A stretch of 64,000 nucleotides of DNA from Pseudomonadota bacterium (GCA_016201105.1 JACQDN010000030.1:169014-233013); one strand, 5' to 3'. Shown: positions 51,617-60,284, numbered from the stretch's first letter. Numbers and translations: made by a program. Notes: generated from the sequence alone by a model not told the origin.

Positions 51617-51937
51617 ATGAAAGCGAAAATCGCACTCGTTGTCGTGGGAATTGCAGCCACCGCGCCCGCCAGCGCGGAGGCGGCGATGTGGCGCGTCTAC
51701 CTGCCGCCTTACGTTCCCGCGCCGCAGTTCTCGGTGCAGACTTGGGAGCTGATCGCGACGTTCGACGACAAGGGCGGCAAAATGGACGGCACTCCGATCG
51801 ATCCTTGCGATTCCGAATCGCTCGATATCGCCGCGCGATACAAGGAGGCCGGCGACATCGACAAGGCGCGGCGCGCACTGGAGATCGCCTGTGTGAGCGT
51901 GGAGACGGGCCGGATCGAGCGGATCTCGAACGAGTAA
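51617..51937 (+). CDS. Secreted protein of unknown function
   Basis: This 106-residue protein from ATG 51617 has a signal peptide (MKAKIALVVVGIAATAPASAEAA). It then reads MWRVYLPPYVPAPQFSVQTWELIATFDDKGGKMDGTPIDPCDSESLDIAARYKEAGDIDKARRALEIACVSVETG. The second half is a helix-rich segment. Two Cys are present. No family recognised. It is the second gene of the pair starting at 51210. Confidence 0.65.
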   Translation: MKAKIALVVVGIAATAPASAEAAMWRVYLPPYVPAPQFSVQTWELIATFDDKGGKMDGTPIDPCDSESLDIAARYKEAGDIDKARRALEIACVSVETGRIERISNE

Positions 51938-52077
51938 GGTCCGCGTTCAAATCTGCGGGTGAACCCCTGAGGCGCCGGCTCGCATCTTCGCCCTGTCGGC
52001 TGCGCCATTGCACCTATACAATCGGCAACTGCGAGGCTGTGTCCGCATCAGTCCGCACATAAGGGGGCGCTTCCGCC

Positions 52078-53808
52078 GTGTTTCGACTCCGGATTCTGCG
52101 GCGCCTGTTGGTCGGCGTCAGCGCAGGAATGGTGGGCGGAACCCTCATCTACCTGGCGGGATGGTGGCTGGCCGACGGCCTGACCAAAAAGGTCGAACTC
52201 GCGCTCAACAGTCCTCATGTGCCGGGCCTTACCAGCATCATGAGTGCGCAGGTCACCCTTGAATCGCTGGCCGGCGCGGGGAGCGCGGTCAGCAGCCCGG
52301 CTCAAGTTCGTGTCATGGGGTTGGCCGAAAGCGTCGGCGAGCAACACTACTTCAGACCCGAACCGGCGTCGTTCGCCGTTGAAGTTCTGGAGCTCGCGAC
52401 GAACAATGCCTGTCTGCAGAGTCTCATTGCGACGCTCAGCCTTCAGAAGATAGGCGTGGCTGCGCAACCTGCGCCCACACCGTGTCCGCACGCGACGGTA
52501 CCGGGCGATCCTGCGAAGTTGGCCGCGCTGCAAGCCCAACTCGAAAACGAATACCAAGCCACATTGAGTGAGTTGGTAAGCGCCAGGCAGAGCGATCCGC
52601 TGGCCGGCTTGCAGCCCCTGGGGACACAGAGCGAGGAGCCGAACCGGCAGGCTCTGATGATGAACCTCGTGCTGGGGCAAGTCATGCTGACGCGTTCGCA
52701 ATGGGCCGCGAAGAACGGAGACATCGTGTCGGCGCTCGAATTGAGCCGCGACTACGCGATCAGCGAGCAGTCCAACATCAAGGATTTTGAGGATACGTTC
52801 CTGGGGCTCGAGTACATGGCCGCGACTCTTGTCGATTGGCACAACGCCCGGCATGAGGGAGAGGGTCAAGATTCTCGCTGGCTCGATCTGAAGGTCTCCG
52901 CAGGCGACCTCACCCATGATATCGATCTCGCGACCGAGGACTTCACCGCGCAATACCGCCATGGCGGCGGCGTCGAAGGCAGCATTCGGGTGTTTGTCCA
53001 GGAGCAGCAGGAACAGCACGGAGCCGATTTGGTGCAATCGCGCGATGCATCGCTCGCGCTGGAGCAACATTTGCGTTCCGCAATCGTGCACGCACAGGCC
53101 ATCCGCCGGATGCTGCTGTCGGTTCAACCTCTCACCCAAAGGCGCGTGGCCGATCAGCAAAGCATGCTGAAATCGCTGGAGTTCGGACTTCAGATTTGGC
53201 ACCTGACCTGGGGCGTCCTCGCAGGATTGATCGGTGCGTTGCTGGGCGAGTTGATGGTTCGAACGCGTCATTGGATTGCACATGCGCGCGCGTCGTCACG
53301 CGGACAAAAGTCGCGCGTTCACGTCCGGCTTTATTCCGATGCGATTTTTCCGCTGGCCGGTTTGATGCTGGCCATGCTGGTAAGCGTACGTCTCACCGAC
53401 GGCCTGGATGAACTCACCGAAAGCATCGTGTCGCCGCTGGCTGCCCTGGCCGCGAACAGCTGGCTTGGCTATCTCGCCAGCGTTCTGGCGCTCGGCGCGC
53501 TGGGTACTTTGATCGGCGGGTTGGCGGGGAGATTTCTCGTGCCGGCGTCTTCGCGAGGAATGATCGCCGAGACCGATGTGTGGTTGACCGGGACAGGCGG
53601 CGTTCTTGCCGGAGTGGTGGTGGCCATCGGGCTGCGCTGGCTGGTGGGGCCCGATCCGCAATCGACGTCCGCGACGCCGGACGTTCTGTCGATGCAGGCC
53701 TTTTTGTTCGCGCTTGCCCTGATCGGCGGTCTGTTCGGCAGCCTGATCGGCGCCACATTGATCTCGGGCGGATCTGCGGCGCCTTTGGGAGCGAACACGC
53801 CGTCCTAG
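52078..53808 (+). CDS. Large integral membrane protein of unknown function
   Basis: This 576-residue product with a GTG start (MFRLRILRRLLVGVSAGMVGGTLIYLAGWWLADG) has one N-terminal helix. A soluble, mostly helical domain follows (about residues 40-380), with NKQTGT-like low complexity absent and Gln/Glu-rich stretches such as QEQQEQHGADLVQSRDASLALEQ. Four or five C-terminal helices complete it (WGVLAGLIGALLGELMV, IFPLAGLMLAMLVSVRL, YLASVLALGALGTLIGGL, LTGTGGVLAGVVVAIGL, FLFALALIGGLFGSLIG). No family recognised. The domain order suggests a sensor or scaffold with a membrane anchor at each end. Confidence 0.7.
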   Translation: MFRLRILRRLLVGVSAGMVGGTLIYLAGWWLADGLTKKVELALNSPHVPGLTSIMSAQVTLESLAGAGSAVSSPAQVRVMGLAESVGEQHYFRPEPASFAVEVLELATNNACLQSLIATLSLQKIGVAAQPAPTPCPHATVPGDPAKLAALQAQLENEYQATLSELVSARQSDPLAGLQPLGTQSEEPNRQALMMNLVLGQVMLTRSQWAAKNGDIVSALELSRDYAISEQSNIKDFEDTFLGLEYMAATLVDWHNARHEGEGQDSRWLDLKVSAGDLTHDIDLATEDFTAQYRHGGGVEGSIRVFVQEQQEQHGADLVQSRDASLALEQHLRSAIVHAQAIRRMLLSVQPLTQRRVADQQSMLKSLEFGLQIWHLTWGVLAGLIGALLGELMVRTRHWIAHARASSRGQKSRVHVRLYSDAIFPLAGLMLAMLVSVRLTDGLDELTESIVSPLAALAANSWLGYLASVLALGALGTLIGGLAGRFLVPASSRGMIAETDVWLTGTGGVLAGVVVAIGLRWLVGPDPQSTSATPDVLSMQAFLFALALIGGLFGSLIGATLISGGSAAPLGANTPS

Positions 53809-53912
53809 AGCAATACGCATTCAGATAGAATCGGTCTCCCACTTTCACCACCCCCTCGCGGGGAGGTGAAAATGGAAGTTAACCCGATCACGCTTGAACG
53901 CGCGATGCTCTA
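53806..53912. repeat. Palindromic intergenic unit (TAGAGCAnnnCGC type)
   Basis: TAGAGCAATACGCATTCAGATAGAATCGG at one end and CCCGATCACGCTTGAACGCGCGATGCTCTA at the other are imperfect complements over about 30 bp, with a GGGGAGG/CCCCTC-containing inner stem. The TAG stop of the membrane-protein gene is the first base triplet of the unit. A related ACGCATTCAGATAG run also occurs at about 50378. Confidence 0.65.
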
Positions 53913-53973
53913 GATTCTCTGATTGTCGCGCAATTTGGCGGGTGAACCGCTTCACACTTCACCCGATTGCTCT

Positions 53974-54354
53974 CTAATGCTCGTTCTGCGGCAGGCCGTC
54001 GGCGATGTCGTAGTAGTCGCCTTTGTCGGCGACGTGGATGTGGATGTGCAATCGCGTGCCGGTCGGCTTTTCGAACGCGCCCATCGCGATGCCGATCCAG
54101 TCCCTGTAGATCGGATCAAAGAAGAGCGACGAACCGCAGGTGGAGCAGAAACCGCGCCGCACTTTCTCGGACGAGCGATACCAGGTGATGTTCTCATCGC
54201 CGCGGATCGTGACGGCGGCGCGCGGAACGTCGGTCGACACGAAATAGTGGCCCGATTGCTTTCGGCATTGCGAGCAATGGCAGGCGTCTGGCGGCGGCAG
54301 CGCGCCTTCCACTTCGAAACGCACAGCCCCGCAGAGGCAGGCCCCCTTGTGCAT
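53974..54354 (-). CDS. GFA/CENP-V family zinc-binding protein
   Basis: This 126-residue protein starts MHKGACLCGAVRFEVEGALP (CxCG zinc ligands), then ACHCSQCRKQSGHYFV and FCSTCGSSLFFDPIYRDW. This is the GFA fold, second copy in the window (first at 4349). Substrate unknown. It stands alone: upstream the window has no clear gene in 54355-54583, and downstream is the palindromic unit at 53806. Confidence 0.85.
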   Translation of the reverse strand: MHKGACLCGAVRFEVEGALPPPDACHCSQCRKQSGHYFVSTDVPRAAVTIRGDENITWYRSSEKVRRGFCSTCGSSLFFDPIYRDWIGIAMGAFEKPTGTRLHIHIHVADKGDYYDIADGLPQNEH

Positions 54355-54583
54355 CGCGCATTCCTTTCCTCAAAATGATTGAAATTCTCGGACCAACTTT
54401 ACCAGCACCCGCGCAAAGCCGAAACGGAACCTCGCATGCTGCAGGTTTTCCTATTCCCCGCACACGCGCGCTGCGCATTCTTCGGCCCGCCGAGGAAATG
54501 AAACTTCCCTACGAGATCAAGAAAGAGACACTCGGTAGTGCCGAATTGTTCGCCGCCAATCCTTCGGCGAAAGGCGTCGCCGC

Positions 54584-54871
54584 CTATCCTGGGGCACGAT
54601 GTTGGGCGGCGGCACATTTTCCCGTTGTGAAATTCTGGGATGTTTCCGAAACGGCTCGCAGCTTGTCTTCCAAGATTCGCAGCAGCGCCAATCCCGCTTC
54701 GTGACGTTCCATGGCGGCCTCGTCTTCGGGAAGCTCCTCGAACAGGTTGCCCTGATCGATTGCGCAGAGAATGGCCAGGGCGTCTTGGATCGCGCTCAGG
54801 ATCCTGCATGACGCCTCCGCTTCGCAACCGAAGGGCAGAAGCCGTTCAAACGATGTTGCATCACCCTTCAT
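54584..54871 (-). CDS. Hypothetical helical protein
   Basis: This 95-residue ORF (MKGDATSFERLLPFGCEAEA, ILSAIQDALAILCAIDQGNLFEELPEDEAAMERHEAGLALLRILEDKL) has a balanced composition with amphipathic helices, which makes it more convincing than the overlapping plus-strand ORF at 54375. The C-terminal 15 residues look like read-through. No family recognised and no ribosome binding site is strong. Confidence 0.45.
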   Translation of the reverse strand: MKGDATSFERLLPFGCEAEASCRILSAIQDALAILCAIDQGNLFEELPEDEAAMERHEAGLALLRILEDKLRAVSETSQNFTTGKCAAAQHRAPG

Positions 54872-54910
54872 CGAAGTTCTCCGTGAGGATTGCGTGTGGA
54901 CGATCTCAAT

Positions 54911-55492
54911 TCACATCTTCCCGATCTGGACCCGATCTGAAATTGAGCCGCGCATGCCCGTCTGAGCAATCCAGGAGGCGGTCGGCTCGATGCGAACGGC
55001 GCCGTCACCGCGATGGGCGAAACCGACGATCGAGCCGTTCGGACTGGAAAACTGCGATGAGCGATCTTCGATCGCGTCGCTCAGAAATACCGCCTTGTTT
55101 CCGGCACGGCGGGCGTCCACCGCGGCGAGCCGCAAGTCCTGGCCGTTGAAGACGCCGGCGAATGTCAGCCTTTCGAATTGGGCCGCGGCTTCGGCGAAGT
55201 AGGGATTGTCGAAGCAAGACGGGCCATGGCGGGCGAACACGCCGTCGCTGCGTTTTGGTCCCAAGTCTTTCATTCCGCAAACGGGCGCGGGCACGGCGCC
55301 GTGTTGGGCGTAAAGCACCGGAATTTCCAGCAGGCGCGCGTGATGCAGCGCCATCCGGCACCATGAGATGGGATGGACTTTGGCGCCCCGATCGCGCCGC
55401 TCAATCGCTTCGGCGCGGCCCAGTCCCACGAGCACAAGCGCCTGCAGCGCGCGGGCGCGTTCGAAGTCTGCGGCTCGGAACTGGATGCTCAC
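54911..55492 (-). CDS. Isochorismatase-like (cysteine hydrolase fold) protein coupled to a GNAT gene
   Basis: I use the GTG at 55492, which overlaps the GNAT stop as GTGA, giving 193 residues starting MSIQFRAADFERARALQALV. The order ALVLVGLGRAEA, CRMALHHARLLEIPVLYAQHG, then a C-terminal TFAGVFNGQDLRLAAVDARRAGNKAVFLSDAIED matches isochorismatase-like hydrolases. The catalytic cysteine position expected in AGVFNGQDL reads Phe-Asn, so catalysis may be lost. The track's longer ORF is mostly antisense of GNAT. It is translated with the GNAT gene and presumably acts on its product or partner. Confidence 0.65.
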   Translation of the reverse strand: MSIQFRAADFERARALQALVLVGLGRAEAIERRDRGAKVHPISWCRMALHHARLLEIPVLYAQHGAVPAPVCGMKDLGPKRSDGVFARHGPSCFDNPYFAEAAAQFERLTFAGVFNGQDLRLAAVDARRAGNKAVFLSDAIEDRSSQFSSPNGSIVGFAHRGDGAVRIEPTASWIAQTGMRGSISDRVQIGKM

Positions 55493-56721
55493 GGGACCGC
55501 CGGTGGCGCCGAACCGTTTCGCCGGGCGCTGCGTTCGAGAATGCCGGGCTGATGCCAGCGCCCTTCGGGCCTGATCATGATGTAGGGATTGGCGCCGATC
55601 GCCACGGCATTGGGCTGGCGGTCCAGGTCCATGACCACTTCGGTGTATTCGACGCCCGAGAACTGGAAATTCTTTGCGCCCTCGAATGTGTGAAATCCAA
55701 AGTGATTGTAAAAGCGAAGTAGATCGCTGCGCGGATGGCCGTAGAGCCGGCGATAGCCCTTGTCGCGGCACAGTGCGATCGAGGCGCGAACCAGGCGCTG
55801 CGCCAGGCGCGTATGACGAAACTCCTGGCGAATGGCCACGCGCTCCACTTTCGCGAAGTCCGCAAAGCAGCGGATGCGCATGCATCCGGCGGGTTCGTCA
55901 CCGACATAGCCGAGCAGATGCGTCGCGCAGAAATCATTGCCGTCGAACTCTTCTTCGTAGGGACAGCGCTGCTCGGCGACATAGACGGCACTGCGCACGG
56001 CAAATACGCGGAGCAGATCTTCGATGCTGCGCGCCACGGCGATGCCGATGCGATCCGGCGCTTGCGACGCGCGATAGGTGTCGTATGGCGGGCTGCTGCT
56101 TACGCCCGTGCGGTCCAGCCAGAACAGGTTCGGCAGATGACGGCCGTTGACGGTGGCGCCGCGCCGCAATCCGATCGCCTCGAAGAAGCGCGCGCCCGCC
56201 TCGGTCGCGGCATTGGTGAACATGTCGACGTGCTTGTAGAGCGGCGTCGAAATCTTCTCCATCACCAGAGGAAGGGCCGCAGCCAGGCCTTTTGGGGCGT
56301 AAACTGCCCAGGCGTAGATGCCGGCGGGGCGCTCGTTTTGCAGCGACAACAAGGAAAAATCCGGATTGGCGCCGTTGAAACGACCCTCGCTCAGATGCCG
56401 CATCCCTTCGGCATTAAGCATCAGAAACGCGAAAAAGCCTTCGGCAACGGGATTTGACGCATCGAAGCGGCTGCGCCGCGCCGCCGCCCACAGATTGTCG
56501 GGATTGTGGGACACGGCCCGGCGCACGATCGACACGCTCGCCACGTCCCCGATCCCTTCCCGGCCGAGCGACACCAGATCTTCGAGGGTTTTTCCGCTCG
56601 GCGTGAAGATCACGAAGCGGCGGCTTAATTGCTCCAGATTGAGGTCTGAAATGTTGTGACGGATTGGCGGCGGAGAGTAAGATTTGGCATCGAATGCCGC
56701 GTCCCTTGAATGAATCGTCAT
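55489..56721 (-). CDS. GNAT family N-acyltransferase with an extended N-terminal domain
   Basis: This 410-residue protein has a C-terminal GNAT domain: VFAVRSAVYVAEQRCPYEEEFDGNDFCATHLLGYVGDEPAGCMRIRCF and AIRQEFRHTRLAQRLVRASIALCRDKGYRRLYGHP, with acetyl-CoA-loop residues present. The N-terminal 200 residues (SDLNLEQLSRRFVIFTPSGKTLEDLVSLG, GRFNGANPDFSLLSLQNERPAGIYAWAVYAP) form a second, less recognisable GNAT-like half. The fold recalls N-acyl-amino-acid synthases. It is divergent from a LysR gene 95 bp away, which probably regulates it. Confidence 0.75.
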   Translation of the reverse strand: MTIHSRDAAFDAKSYSPPPIRHNISDLNLEQLSRRFVIFTPSGKTLEDLVSLGREGIGDVASVSIVRRAVSHNPDNLWAAARRSRFDASNPVAEGFFAFLMLNAEGMRHLSEGRFNGANPDFSLLSLQNERPAGIYAWAVYAPKGLAAALPLVMEKISTPLYKHVDMFTNAATEAGARFFEAIGLRRGATVNGRHLPNLFWLDRTGVSSSPPYDTYRASQAPDRIGIAVARSIEDLLRVFAVRSAVYVAEQRCPYEEEFDGNDFCATHLLGYVGDEPAGCMRIRCFADFAKVERVAIRQEFRHTRLAQRLVRASIALCRDKGYRRLYGHPRSDLLRFYNHFGFHTFEGAKNFQFSGVEYTEVVMDLDRQPNAVAIGANPYIMIRPEGRWHQPGILERSARRNGSAPPAVP

Positions 56722-56816
56722 CCCTTAGCCCCCTCTTTTTTGGGCCCTCTTTGGGCCTCATTTTGGTCCCCGTTTTTGGGAACATAGGAAAAAGGATAGC
56801 GCGGAGGCGCCAAACC

Positions 56817-57947
56817 GTGGTGCAGACAAAAACCGAGAGGGGTGTTCCGCGCGCTGCACAACCGGACAAGGCCGTCCCCCGCCACGTGCCCGACTGGGAC
56901 GGCACGCGGATATTCCTGGAAATTGTCAGACAGGGAAGCTTTCGCGCGGCGTGCGAGCCGCTGAAGATGTCATTGAACGCCTTACGCAACCGCTTCCAGG
57001 AGTTCGAGAAGTATTGCGGCGTCACCTTGGCGACGCGCGACGCTTATGGCGTGCACCCGACGCAGGAAGGCCGGCGGATTTATGCCGCCGCCCTCAAGAT
57101 GGAACAAGCGCATTTCGGCGTGGTCCGGGCGCGGGACGAGACCGGTCAAGCCATCGAGGGCCGCGTCAAGCTCGCCATCACGGAAGGATTGGGAACTTTT
57201 TGGGCGACGCCGCGGCTGATCGAGTTTCAACGCGCCTTTCCCAAGCTTCTCGTCGAAATGCAATGTGCGATGTCGCCCGCCGACATCTTGCGCTCCGAAG
57301 CCGATGTCGGCGTGCAATTGGTGCGGCCGCAGAACGAGGAACTCAAGATCGTCAAGCTGGGGCGCCTGCATTCCATGCCCTTCGCCGCGCAATCCTATAT
57401 CGATCTCTACGGCAAGCCGTCGACGGCGAGCGAATATGCGCAGCACCGCATCGTGCTCCAGGTTTCGCCGCAAGCGGAGATGGAGTCCCATTGGAACGAC
57501 GTCTTTCCCAACCACGCGATGGACGCGATCGTGGCGTTCCAAAGCAATGTCAGCAGCGCGCATTATTGGGCAACCGCCAAAGGGGCCGGAATCGGCGTGC
57601 TTCCGACCTATGCCAATGCCATGGGCGCGCCGGTCGTCCCCATCGACATCCGCCGCGACGACGATCCGGGCAAATTCCTGCGCTGGCATTTCGACATCTG
57701 GCTGACCTATCACCCGCAGGGAAACCGCATCCTGCGGGTGCGGCGATTGATCGAATGGGTGCGCGAGGCGTTTTCGCCCCAGCGGCACCCCTGGTTCGGC
57801 GACGAGTTCATCCACCCCAACGATTTGCCGCTTTCCATCGACAATCTTCCGCTCGCCAATCTCTTTGCGGGATTCATGGCCAAAGAAAGAGACGATCTCG
57901 AGGCAGCGGCTGCCGCGATTCAAACGTCCGTTGCTTCGAGCGAGTGA
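56817..57947 (+). CDS. LysR family transcriptional regulator
   Basis: I use the GTG at 56817, preceded by GGAGG nine bases earlier; the longer ORF from 56664 is antisense-like. The helix-turn-helix reads PDWDGTRIFLEIVRQGSFRAACEPLKMSLNALRNRFQEFEKYCGVTLATRDAYGVHPTQEG. A PBP-like effector domain follows (VKLAITEGLGTFWATPRLIEFQRAF). It is divergent from the GNAT/isochorismatase-like pair. Its stop overlaps the convergent XRE gene by about 28 bases. Confidence 0.85.
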   Translation: MVQTKTERGVPRAAQPDKAVPRHVPDWDGTRIFLEIVRQGSFRAACEPLKMSLNALRNRFQEFEKYCGVTLATRDAYGVHPTQEGRRIYAAALKMEQAHFGVVRARDETGQAIEGRVKLAITEGLGTFWATPRLIEFQRAFPKLLVEMQCAMSPADILRSEADVGVQLVRPQNEELKIVKLGRLHSMPFAAQSYIDLYGKPSTASEYAQHRIVLQVSPQAEMESHWNDVFPNHAMDAIVAFQSNVSSAHYWATAKGAGIGVLPTYANAMGAPVVPIDIRRDDDPGKFLRWHFDIWLTYHPQGNRILRVRRLIEWVREAFSPQRHPWFGDEFIHPNDLPLSIDNLPLANLFAGFMAKERDDLEAAAAAIQTSVASSE

Positions 57948-58342
57948 ACGAAATCCAGCACGCGCTTGCGTGCCGCCGGATCGCGCAAACGTTCCAGGGA
58001 TTCGAGCAGACGCCGCACGTCGTAGCCGCGCGAAAAATTCAGGATATCGGCATTGGTCAGGCTCGGCGCTCCCTTGCGATGGACGCCCTCCGCGTCAAGC
58101 CCCTCAAAGAAGACCATGATGGGAGTTTCCAGGATCTGGGCGATTTGAACGACCCTTCCGGCACTCGCCCGGTTCAAGCCGTTCTCGTATTTCTGCACCT
58201 GCTGGTAGCTGACGTTCAGAAGCCTGGCGAGCTCGCTTTGAGACAGCTTCGCCCGCTCGCGCTCGCGGCGAATGCGCTTGCCAATCTCCACATCGAATTC
58301 GCTGGCGCGTCTGGGTCTGGAGGTGCGGATTTTGCGGGTCAT
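57920..58342 (-). CDS. XRE family transcriptional regulator
   Basis: This 140-residue protein from ATG 58342 (MTRKIRTSRPRRASEFDVEI) has the cro/C1 helix-turn-helix GKRIRRERERAKLSQSELARLLNVSYQQVQKYENGLNRASAGRVVQIAQIL. A short C-terminal helix follows. An AGGA precedes ATG 58342; an alternative ATG at 58360 adds six residues. It is convergent with the LysR gene. Typical of alphaproteobacterial SinR-like single-domain regulators; targets unknown. Confidence 0.88.
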   Translation of the reverse strand: MTRKIRTSRPRRASEFDVEIGKRIRRERERAKLSQSELARLLNVSYQQVQKYENGLNRASAGRVVQIAQILETPIMVFFEGLDAEGVHRKGAPSLTNADILNFSRGYDVRRLLESLERLRDPAARKRVLDFVHSLEATDV

Positions 58343-58525
58343 CGTCCTGGGCGATTCCATCAGGCGGCGAGTATACGCCGCTTGCGCGAAGACCGCGAGG
58401 CGTGGCCCGGCCGACAAGCCCGCCGCGGGACAGCCTGACCGGCGCGATATCGGCAATATAAGTGAAGGTCGGCGGTGAAGAGTGTGATTCGCAGACGCAA
58501 CAGCGCAGCGGCGGCGCGTAGTGTA

Positions 58526-58669
58526 AATGGAGGTCGAAAAATCCGAAGCGGCGCACAGCGGCAGCGTAGTGTGTGAGAATTTTCGGGCGAGGATCGGGGG
58601 AAGAGCTCATTGCCGACCATCCCCCCCACCCGAAATTTGCTTCGCAAATTTCGACCTCCCCACGAGGGC
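58526..58669. repeat. Degenerate family-1 palindromic repeat
   Basis: GGAGGTCGAAAAATCCGAAGC on the left and CCCGAAATTTGCTTCGCAAATTTCGACCTCCCC on the right match family-1 inner arms, but the outer ACCCTCCC arms are eroded. It lies in the 545-bp space between the XRE gene and the membrane-protein gene, where no other gene is clear. Confidence 0.6.
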
Positions 58670-58887
58670 CCATGCGCTAGCATGTCGATCGAAATGCAGG
58701 ATGAACGTGAAATGGAGAACGACAACCGACACTAAGAAATATAGCCGGAGAATTTCTCTCTCCTGGCTATTGGAATCGCGCTGCAGAGAGAAAAAGGGCC
58801 TCAAAAACAATTTGGGATCTGGTTTTTCTGCCCATTGGCCTCGGTGCGATCGGCGCTTTCTGGTTTGCTTTTAGCAAAGCTTTTCTG

Positions 58888-59196
58888 TTGCTTCATGTCG
58901 TAATTTATCCTGCGGACAACGCCCGTCTCGGTGCTTTACTAGCAGGGCATATGACTCTTGCCGGTGCTCTCATTCTTTTTGTTCCGGTTTTTTCCGCCAT
59001 ACCACTAGGCTTGATGACCAGTAATGCTCTCATGTGGCTCGTGCCTTGGGCGAGACAGGCTTCTGAGGCGAAGGCCCAAGGCGTCAAGTGGGCGAGCTTT
59101 CGTGACGCGCAGACCGCACTTTTCAAAGTCGCTCTCGTCCTTGTCCCCATTGGCGTCGTTAGCGGATTTGTTGGCGCTTATATGCTGGGCCGATAG
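58888..59196 (+). CDS. Small membrane protein, start unresolved
   Basis: From the TTG at 58888 the product is 102 residues with two hydrophobic segments (LAGALILFVPVFSAIPLGLM and LFKVALVLVPIGVVSGFVGAYML). The same frame stays open upstream to 58711 without an ATG and contains another hydrophobic segment (IWDLVFLPIGLGAIGAFWFAF). So either a non-standard start or a frameshift near 58790 removes the true N-terminus. No family recognised. Confidence 0.5.
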   Translation: MLHVVIYPADNARLGALLAGHMTLAGALILFVPVFSAIPLGLMTSNALMWLVPWARQASEAKAQGVKWASFRDAQTALFKVALVLVPIGVVSGFVGAYMLGR

Positions 59197-59235
59197 TTTG
59201 GCTACTGTGAAGCCGGCAATCAGCGAACGCTTCCC

Positions 59236-60096
59236 TTACATCAACAAAACCGGTTTCACGACGCGCGCCGTCACCAGATCGTTCATCGCCTCTTCGATGT
59301 CGGCAAAGGGATAGAGCGTGATCAATCGCTCGATGGAAAACTTTCCCGCGCGATAGTGCTCGATCAGGTGGGGGAGAAATTTCTGGGGCGAGGAATCGCT
59401 GCCGAGGATGGCGCGCAAGGTGCGGCCGCCTTCGAGCAGGAACGGCGCCGGCACACTCCAGGGTTCTTGCGGCGCGGCGACGAAGCCCGCTGTCCCGCGC
59501 ATCGCGAGGCATTCGACGGCCGAGGTCAGTGCGTCCGCGCTGGTCGTCGTGTTCAGTGCGAAATCGAATCCGCGCGGGGAGAGCGCGCGCAGGCTTTTCG
59601 AGACGTCGGATTTCGTCGTGTCGATGATGTCGGTGGCACCTAGTTCCAAAGCGAGCTGAAGCCGCGCTGCGATCCGGTCGATCGCAATGATGTGCTTGAG
59701 GCCGAGGATCTTCGCCGCCATGACGGCGGACAATCCGACCGCGCCGGTGCCGAAGATCGCGAGGGTATCGTCGGCCGCTGCCGCAAAGGCGTTGAACACG
59801 GCGCCTGCCCCTGTTGAAACGCCACAGCCCAGCGGCGCCAATGTTGGCAGCGGCAGGTCGCTCGGCACCTTCACCGCGCTGCGCGCTTCAGCGATTGCGA
59901 ATTCGGCAAACGACGACTGGCCGAAGAAGTGGCCGAACACACGCGATTCCTTGGCGGTCAGGTCGAGATCGGTGCGACAGATGCCGCAGGCGACGATGCG
60001 CACGAGGATTTCGTCGGCCAGAGGCGCGCCGAGCTCCACCTCTTCAAGGACGGGGAATTCTTGGCCTTTGCGGGAGACGGCGGCGCGGATCTTCAT
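59236..60096 (-). CDS. Zinc-type alcohol dehydrogenase homologue with an internal deletion
   Basis: This 286-residue ORF from ATG 60096 (MKIRAAVSRKGQEFPVLEEV) has the medium-chain dehydrogenase N-terminus, ACGICRTDLDLTAKE, then jumps directly to SRVFGHFFGQSSFAEFAIAE. The usual GHEGAG zinc-ligand segment and the structural-zinc CxxCxxC region that should separate these are missing, about 90 residues. The Rossmann part (IFGTGAVGLSAVMAAKILGL) is intact. It is probably non-functional or altered in catalysis. It is last of the minus-strand cluster with the ACP, radical SAM and ligase genes. Confidence 0.8.
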   Translation of the reverse strand: MKIRAAVSRKGQEFPVLEEVELGAPLADEILVRIVACGICRTDLDLTAKESRVFGHFFGQSSFAEFAIAEARSAVKVPSDLPLPTLAPLGCGVSTGAGAVFNAFAAAADDTLAIFGTGAVGLSAVMAAKILGLKHIIAIDRIAARLQLALELGATDIIDTTKSDVSKSLRALSPRGFDFALNTTTSADALTSAVECLAMRGTAGFVAAPQEPWSVPAPFLLEGGRTLRAILGSDSSPQKFLPHLIEHYRAGKFSIERLITLYPFADIEEAMNDLVTARVVKPVLLM

Positions 60097-60141
60097 GCGC
60101 CTGCTCTCCGCCAAGTATGGATTAGATTTTTCCACACCACA

Positions 60142-60252
60142 ACCGTCATGGCCGCCCTCGTGGCGGCCATCCATGATCACTGTGCCAACCATTTTCACGC
60201 GAAATTCGACATCGCGATCTTGGGTGGCCGGGACAAGCCCGGCCATGACGGT
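60142..60252. repeat. Family-4 inverted repeat (ACCGTCATGGCC type)
   Basis: ACCGTCATGGCCGCC on the left pairs with GGCCGGGACAAGCCCGGCCATGACGGT on the right, with inner GCGGCCATCCATGATC. It is related to the element at 34781 and lies between the deleted dehydrogenase and the acyl carrier protein. Confidence 0.75.
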
Positions 60253-60284
60253 GTTGTTGTGATGTAATCCAGCGCAAAGCAGTT

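Noticed and set aside
54375-54704. 109-aa plus-strand ORF
   Set aside because: Overlaps the opposite ORF at 54584, has no recognisable domain, and its composition looks like non-coding frame.
55489-56721. LuxI-type autoinducer synthase
   Set aside because: The GNAT protein shows no LuxI signature and there is no LuxR-type regulator; the divergent regulator is LysR-type.
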